A stretch of 64,000 nt of DNA from Fagopyrum homotropicum (lineage: Eukaryota; Streptophyta; Magnoliopsida; Caryophyllales; Polygonaceae), in NCBI GenBank assembly GCA_033239125.1, contig BSWB01000004.1:84286501-84350500 (forward strand), written 5' to 3'. A program made the translations under genes and the position numbers. Of this stretch, positions 61,431-64,000 are shown in pieces (the first letter of the stretch is position 1; every line of letters begins with the position of its first letter). The notes beneath the pieces are model-generated. The model saw only the letters and a program-made list of their open reading frames with translations, was not told the DNA's origin and made no database searches.

Positions 61431-64000
61431 AAGGCTATCGTCTGGCATGCAAGGCCAACGTCGGGCATGACAAGGCCATCATCGGGCATGACAAGGCCAT
61501 TGTCGGGCATGACATGGCCATCGTCAGGCATGACAAGGGCATAGTCGGCCATGGCAAGGCCAGCGTCGGGCATGGCAAGGCCAGCGTCGGGCATGGCAAG
61601 GCCATCGTCGGGCATGACAAGGCCATCATCGGACATGAAAAGACCATGACAATGCCACGCTCGGACATGGCGAGGCCGTCGTCGGGATGACAAGGTCATG
61701 ACTTGGCAACTCTGGGACATGACAAGGACAACTTCGGGCATGGCATAGCCATCGTCGGGCATGACAAGACTATGACAATGCCTCTCTCGGACATGGCGTG
61801 GCCATCGTCGGGCATGGCAACGCCAGCGTCGGGAATGACAAGGCCATGTTAAGGCTACTCTTGGACATAACAAGGCCAGCGCCGGGCATGACAAGGCCAA
61901 CGTTGGGCATGACAAGGCTAGCATCGAGCATGACAAGGCCATCGTCGGGCACGCAAGGCCATCGTCGGGCATGACAAGGCCATCGTCAGGCATGACATGG
62001 CCATCGTCGGGAAAGACAAGGCAATCGTCGGGCATGGCAAGGCCAGCGTCGGGCATGGCAAAGCCCTCGTTGGGAATGACAAGGACAGCGTCGGGCATGA
62101 AAAGGCCATGACAATGCCACTCTCGGACATGGCGAGGCCGTCGTCGGGCTGACAAGGGCATGACTTGGCAACTCTCGGACATGACAAGGACAACGTCGGG
62201 CATGGCATAGCCATCGTCGGGCATGACAAGACTATGACAATGCCTCTCTCGGACATGGCGTGGCCATCGTCGGGCATGACAAAACCATCGTCGGGCATGA
62301 CATGGCAACTCTCGGACATGCCCATGCCATCGTCGGGCATGACAAGGCCATCGTCGGGCATCACAAGGCCATCGTCGAGCATGACAAGGCCAGCGTCGGG
62401 CATGAAAAGGCCATCGTCGGGCATGGCAAGGCCATCGTCGGGCATGACAAGGCCATCGTCGGGCATGACATGGCCATCGTCGGGCATGACCAGGCAATCG
62501 TCGGGCATGGCAAGGCAATCCTCGGGCATGACAAGGCAACTCTCGGACATTACAAGGTCAGCGCCAGGCATGACAAGGCCAACGTCGGGCATGACAAGGC
62601 CAGCATCGGGCATGACAAGGCCATCGTCGGGCATCGCAACCCCAACGTCGGGCATAACAAGGCCATCGTCGGGAACGCAAGGCCATCGTCGGGCATGACA
62701 TTGTCATCGTCGTGTGTGACAAGGCAATCGTCGGGAATGGCAAGGCCAGCGTCGGGCATGGCAAGGCCATCGTCAGGGATGACAAGGCCATTGTCGGGCA
62801 TGGCAAGCCCAGCGACGGGCATGGCAAGGCCATCGTCGGGCATGCCAAGGCCATCGTCTAGCATGACAAGACCATCGTCGGGCATGACAAGGCCATGGTC
62901 GGGCTTGAGAAGGTCATCGTCGGGCATGACAAAGCCTTCGTCGGGCATGGCAAGGCCAGCGTCGGGGGTGGCAACGCCATCGTCGGGCAGGACAAGGCCA
63001 GCTTCGGGCATGGCAAATCCAGCGACGGGCATGGCAAGGCCATCGTCGGGCATGCCAAGGCCATCGTCTAGCATGACAAGACCATCGTCGGGCATGACAA
63101 GGCCATGGTCGGGCTTGAGAAGGTCATCGTCGGGCATGACAAAGCCTTTGTCGGGCATGGCAAGGCCTGCGTCGGGGGTGGAAACGCCATCGTCGGGCAT
63201 GACAAGGCCAGCTTCGGGCATGGCAAGGCCATCGTCGGGTATGACAAAGCCATCGTCGGGCATGAAAAGCCATTCTCGGACATGGCGACGCCATCGTCGG
63301 GCATGACAAGGCCAACGTCGCGCATGCCAAGGTTATGACAACGCAACTCTCGGACATGACAAGGACATCGTCGGGCATGGCAAGGCAATCGTCGGGCATG
63401 ACAAGGCAACTCTCGGACATGACCATGCCATCGTCGGGCATGACAATGCCATCGTCGGGCATGACAAGGCAACTCTCGGACATGACCATGCCATCGTCGG
63501 GCATGACAATGCCATCGTCGGGCATGACAATGCCATCGTCGGGCATGACAATGCCATCGTCGGGCATGACAAGGCCATCGTCGAGCATGACAAGGCCAGC
63601 GTCGGGAATGGCAAGGCTATCGTCTGGCATGACAAGGCCATCGTCGGGCATGACATGGCCATCGTCGGGCATGACCAGGCAATCGTCGGGCATGGCAAGG
63701 CAAGCGTCGGGTATGGCAAGGGCATCGTCGGGCATGGCAAGGCAATCCTCGGGCATGACAAGGCAACTCTCGGACATTACAAGGCCAGCGCCAGGCATGA
63801 CAAGGCCAACGTCGGGCATGACAAGGCCAGCGTCGGGCATGACAAGGCCATCGTTGGGCATCGCAAGCCCAACGTCGGGGATGACAAGGCCATCGTCGGG
63901 AACGCAAGGCCATCGTCGGGCATGACATGGTCATCGTCGGGTATGACAAGGCAATCGTCGGGCATGGCAAGGCCAGCGTCGGGCATGGCAAGGCCATCGT
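61431..64000 (+). repeat. 5.3-kb Q/R/P unit, copy 2 (cut by window edge)
   Basis: It contains Q at 61690, R near 61843 and P at 63335, collinear with 56.06-58.7 kb. The tract after P has four successive GACAATG monomers (about 63440-63560) where copy 1 has three, a one-monomer expansion. The window ends inside a monomer (GCCATCGT), so the array continues. Confidence 0.8.

Larger units (their letters stand above)
765..61690 (+). repeat. Q landmark: GGGATGACAAGG half-unit junction, 20 copies
   Basis: Q is the junction where CCGTCGTCGGG runs into ATGACAAGG(T/A), a half unit lacking its leading C, usually followed by CATGACTTGG and a CAACTCTCGGA or AAACTCTCGGA monomer. The TGA in GGGATGA ends at 767, 3445, 6306, 8130, 10907, 12730, 15119, 16711, 18871, 21416, 33763, 36919, 38511, 41048, 42398, 46734, 48294, 50495, 56345 and 61690. 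The copy near 46734 lacks the CATGACTTGG monomer, running straight into GACAAGGACAACG. None is present between 21.4 and 33.7 kb, which separates a Q-containing class of HOR from a Q-free class. Confidence 0.9.
16865..61850 (+). repeat. R landmark: CCATGTTAAGG monomer, 6 copies
   Basis: A monomer reading CCATGTTAAGGCCACTC followed by GGACATAACAAGG occurs near 16865, 21571, 38665, 48449, 56500 and 61843. It sits about 150 bp after a Q landmark each time and defines the Q/R type of module. The copy near 61843 has diverged (GGCTACTC then TTGGACATAAC). The shared R context links the blocks at 16.7, 21.4, 38.5, 48.3, 56.3 and 61.7 kb as copies of one ancestral unit. Confidence 0.88.
1655..63140 (+). 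repeat. GGGCTTGAGAAGG landmark monomer, at least 38 copies
   Basis: A monomer with CTTGAGAAGGTC in place of CATGACAAGGCC lies 3' of a CGTCTAGCATGACAAGACC monomer and about 200-230 bp 5' of many P landmarks, for example at about 1665, 2661, 4322, 5528, 7184, 9007, 13607, 15954, 24025, 30982, 34202, 45201 and 63115. Copies at 19.68 and 20.64 kb carry GAGATGG, and the copy at 47.54 kb carries CTGGAGAAGG. Paired copies 210 bp apart mark a duplicated 10-monomer block. Confidence 0.85.
197..63354 (+). repeat. P landmark: 32-bp composite monomer, 43 dispersed copies
   Basis: P is a half unit CATGCCAAGGTT fused to a 20-base monomer that begins ATGACAACGC and ends CTCTCGGA. It is 11 bases longer than the normal monomer, so it shifts the 3-base phase each time. 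The internal ATG of each copy is at 209, 1885, 2881, 4542, 5748, 7404, 9227, 10412, 12004, 13827, 16174, 18313, 19905, 20857, 23102, 24245, 25451, 26676, 27273, 28224, 28528, 29976, 31202, 32451, 34422, 35628, 37974, 40448, 44572, 45421, 47757, 49896, 51842, 52794, 53349, 54301, 54856, 55808, 58012, 59198, 60223, 61174 and 63335. Recurrent spacings (952, 1206, 1592, 1823, 2139, about 2346) define the higher-order repeats. The copies at 23102, 26676, 27273 and 28224 share a private GATAACGC variant. Confidence 0.93.
1..64000 (+). repeat. 21-bp monomer satellite array with multi-level higher-order repeats
   Basis: The entire window is built from a 21-bp monomer: half unit CATGACAAGGC plus half unit CATCGTCGGG. 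Common substitutions are GGCAAGG or GACAATG for GACAAGG, CCAGCG or CCAACG for CCATCG, and CAACTCTCGGA replacing the second half. Nearly all monomers are 21 bp; recurrent 20-bp forms (CATGCAAGG, AACGCAAGG, CATGAAAAGCC types) and 31-32-bp composites break the 3-base phase. All monomers seen lie in the same orientation. The first base and the last base fall inside monomers, so both array ends are outside the window. There is no interspersed unique DNA, transposon, telomere motif, rRNA or tRNA. No promoter, ribosome-binding site or terminator can be supported. Role is unknown; centromeric, subtelomeric or other heterochromatic satellite DNA is an inference from architecture only. Confidence 0.97.

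Noticed and set aside
1..64000. CRISPR array
   Set aside because: Repeats are directly adjacent with no unique spacers; the 21-bp units are themselves the whole sequence.
1..64000. CENP-B box
   Set aside because: Searched by eye for the TTCG, A and CGGG pattern with correct spacing. TTCG occurs in CTTCGGGCATGG and CTTCGTCGGG, but the later positions do not fit.
1..64000. Telomeric or ribosomal spacer repeat
   Set aside because: No TTAGGG or TTTAGGG runs and no rRNA-like sequence were seen. A subtelomeric location cannot be excluded but has no direct support.
1..64000. Bacterial or viral surface-repeat gene with heptapeptide repeats
   Set aside because: No unique N- or C-terminal domain, signal sequence, ribosome-binding site or stable frame exists anywhere in 64 kb, and phase breaks are frequent.

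Overview
The whole 64 kb window is one uninterrupted, head-to-tail tandem-repeat (satellite) array. I see no unique sequence, no credible protein-coding gene, no RNA gene and no mobile element. The basic monomer is 21 bp: an 11-base half CATGACAAGGC followed by a 10-base half CATCGTCGGG (13 of 21 bases G or C, two CpG). Every line of sequence parses into variants of this monomer. The array starts and ends in mid-monomer, so it continues past both edges.

The host is most likely a eukaryote. Long multi-level satellites of this kind are typical of centromeric, pericentromeric, subtelomeric or knob heterochromatin. Many monomer variants are C-to-T or G-to-A changes at the two CpG sites, which fits a genome with CpG methylation. 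I do not recognise the satellite family and cannot name a taxon from the sequence.

The array has at least three levels. Level 1 is the 21-bp monomer, with 20-bp variants and a few composite monomers of 31 to 32 bp that carry an extra half unit. Level 2 is higher-order repeats (HORs) of 0.2 to 2.9 kb, such as 210, 293, 650, 1206, 1507, 1823 and about 2660 to 2870 bp. Level 3 is superrepeats: about 4.6 kb (2.9-14.4 kb), about 5.3 kb (55.8-64 kb), 7.0 kb (24-33 kb), and copies displaced by 9.8, 21.8 and 34.9 kb. Landmark monomers used here: P (32 bp, 43 copies), Q (a half-unit junction near a TGACTTGG motif, 20 copies) and R (CCATGTTAAGG, 6 copies).

Layout: 1-5.7 kb, alternating 2.7-2.9 kb HORs; 5.7-14.4 kb, two copies of a 4.6 kb superrepeat; 14.4-22.5 kb, mixed Q/R modules; 22.5-33 kb, a Q-free compartment of amplified P modules with a scrambled core at 25.3-31.2 kb; 33-51.5 kb, second and third copies of the 14.4-19.5 kb material; 51.5-56.1 kb, three apparently identical 1507-bp units; 56.1-64 kb, two copies of a 5.3 kb Q/R/P unit.

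Hundreds of long open reading frames exist (up to 914 codons on the minus strand), but they follow from a monomer whose length is a multiple of three and which lacks stops in five of six frames. They are not annotated as genes. There are therefore no genes whose joint function could be described.
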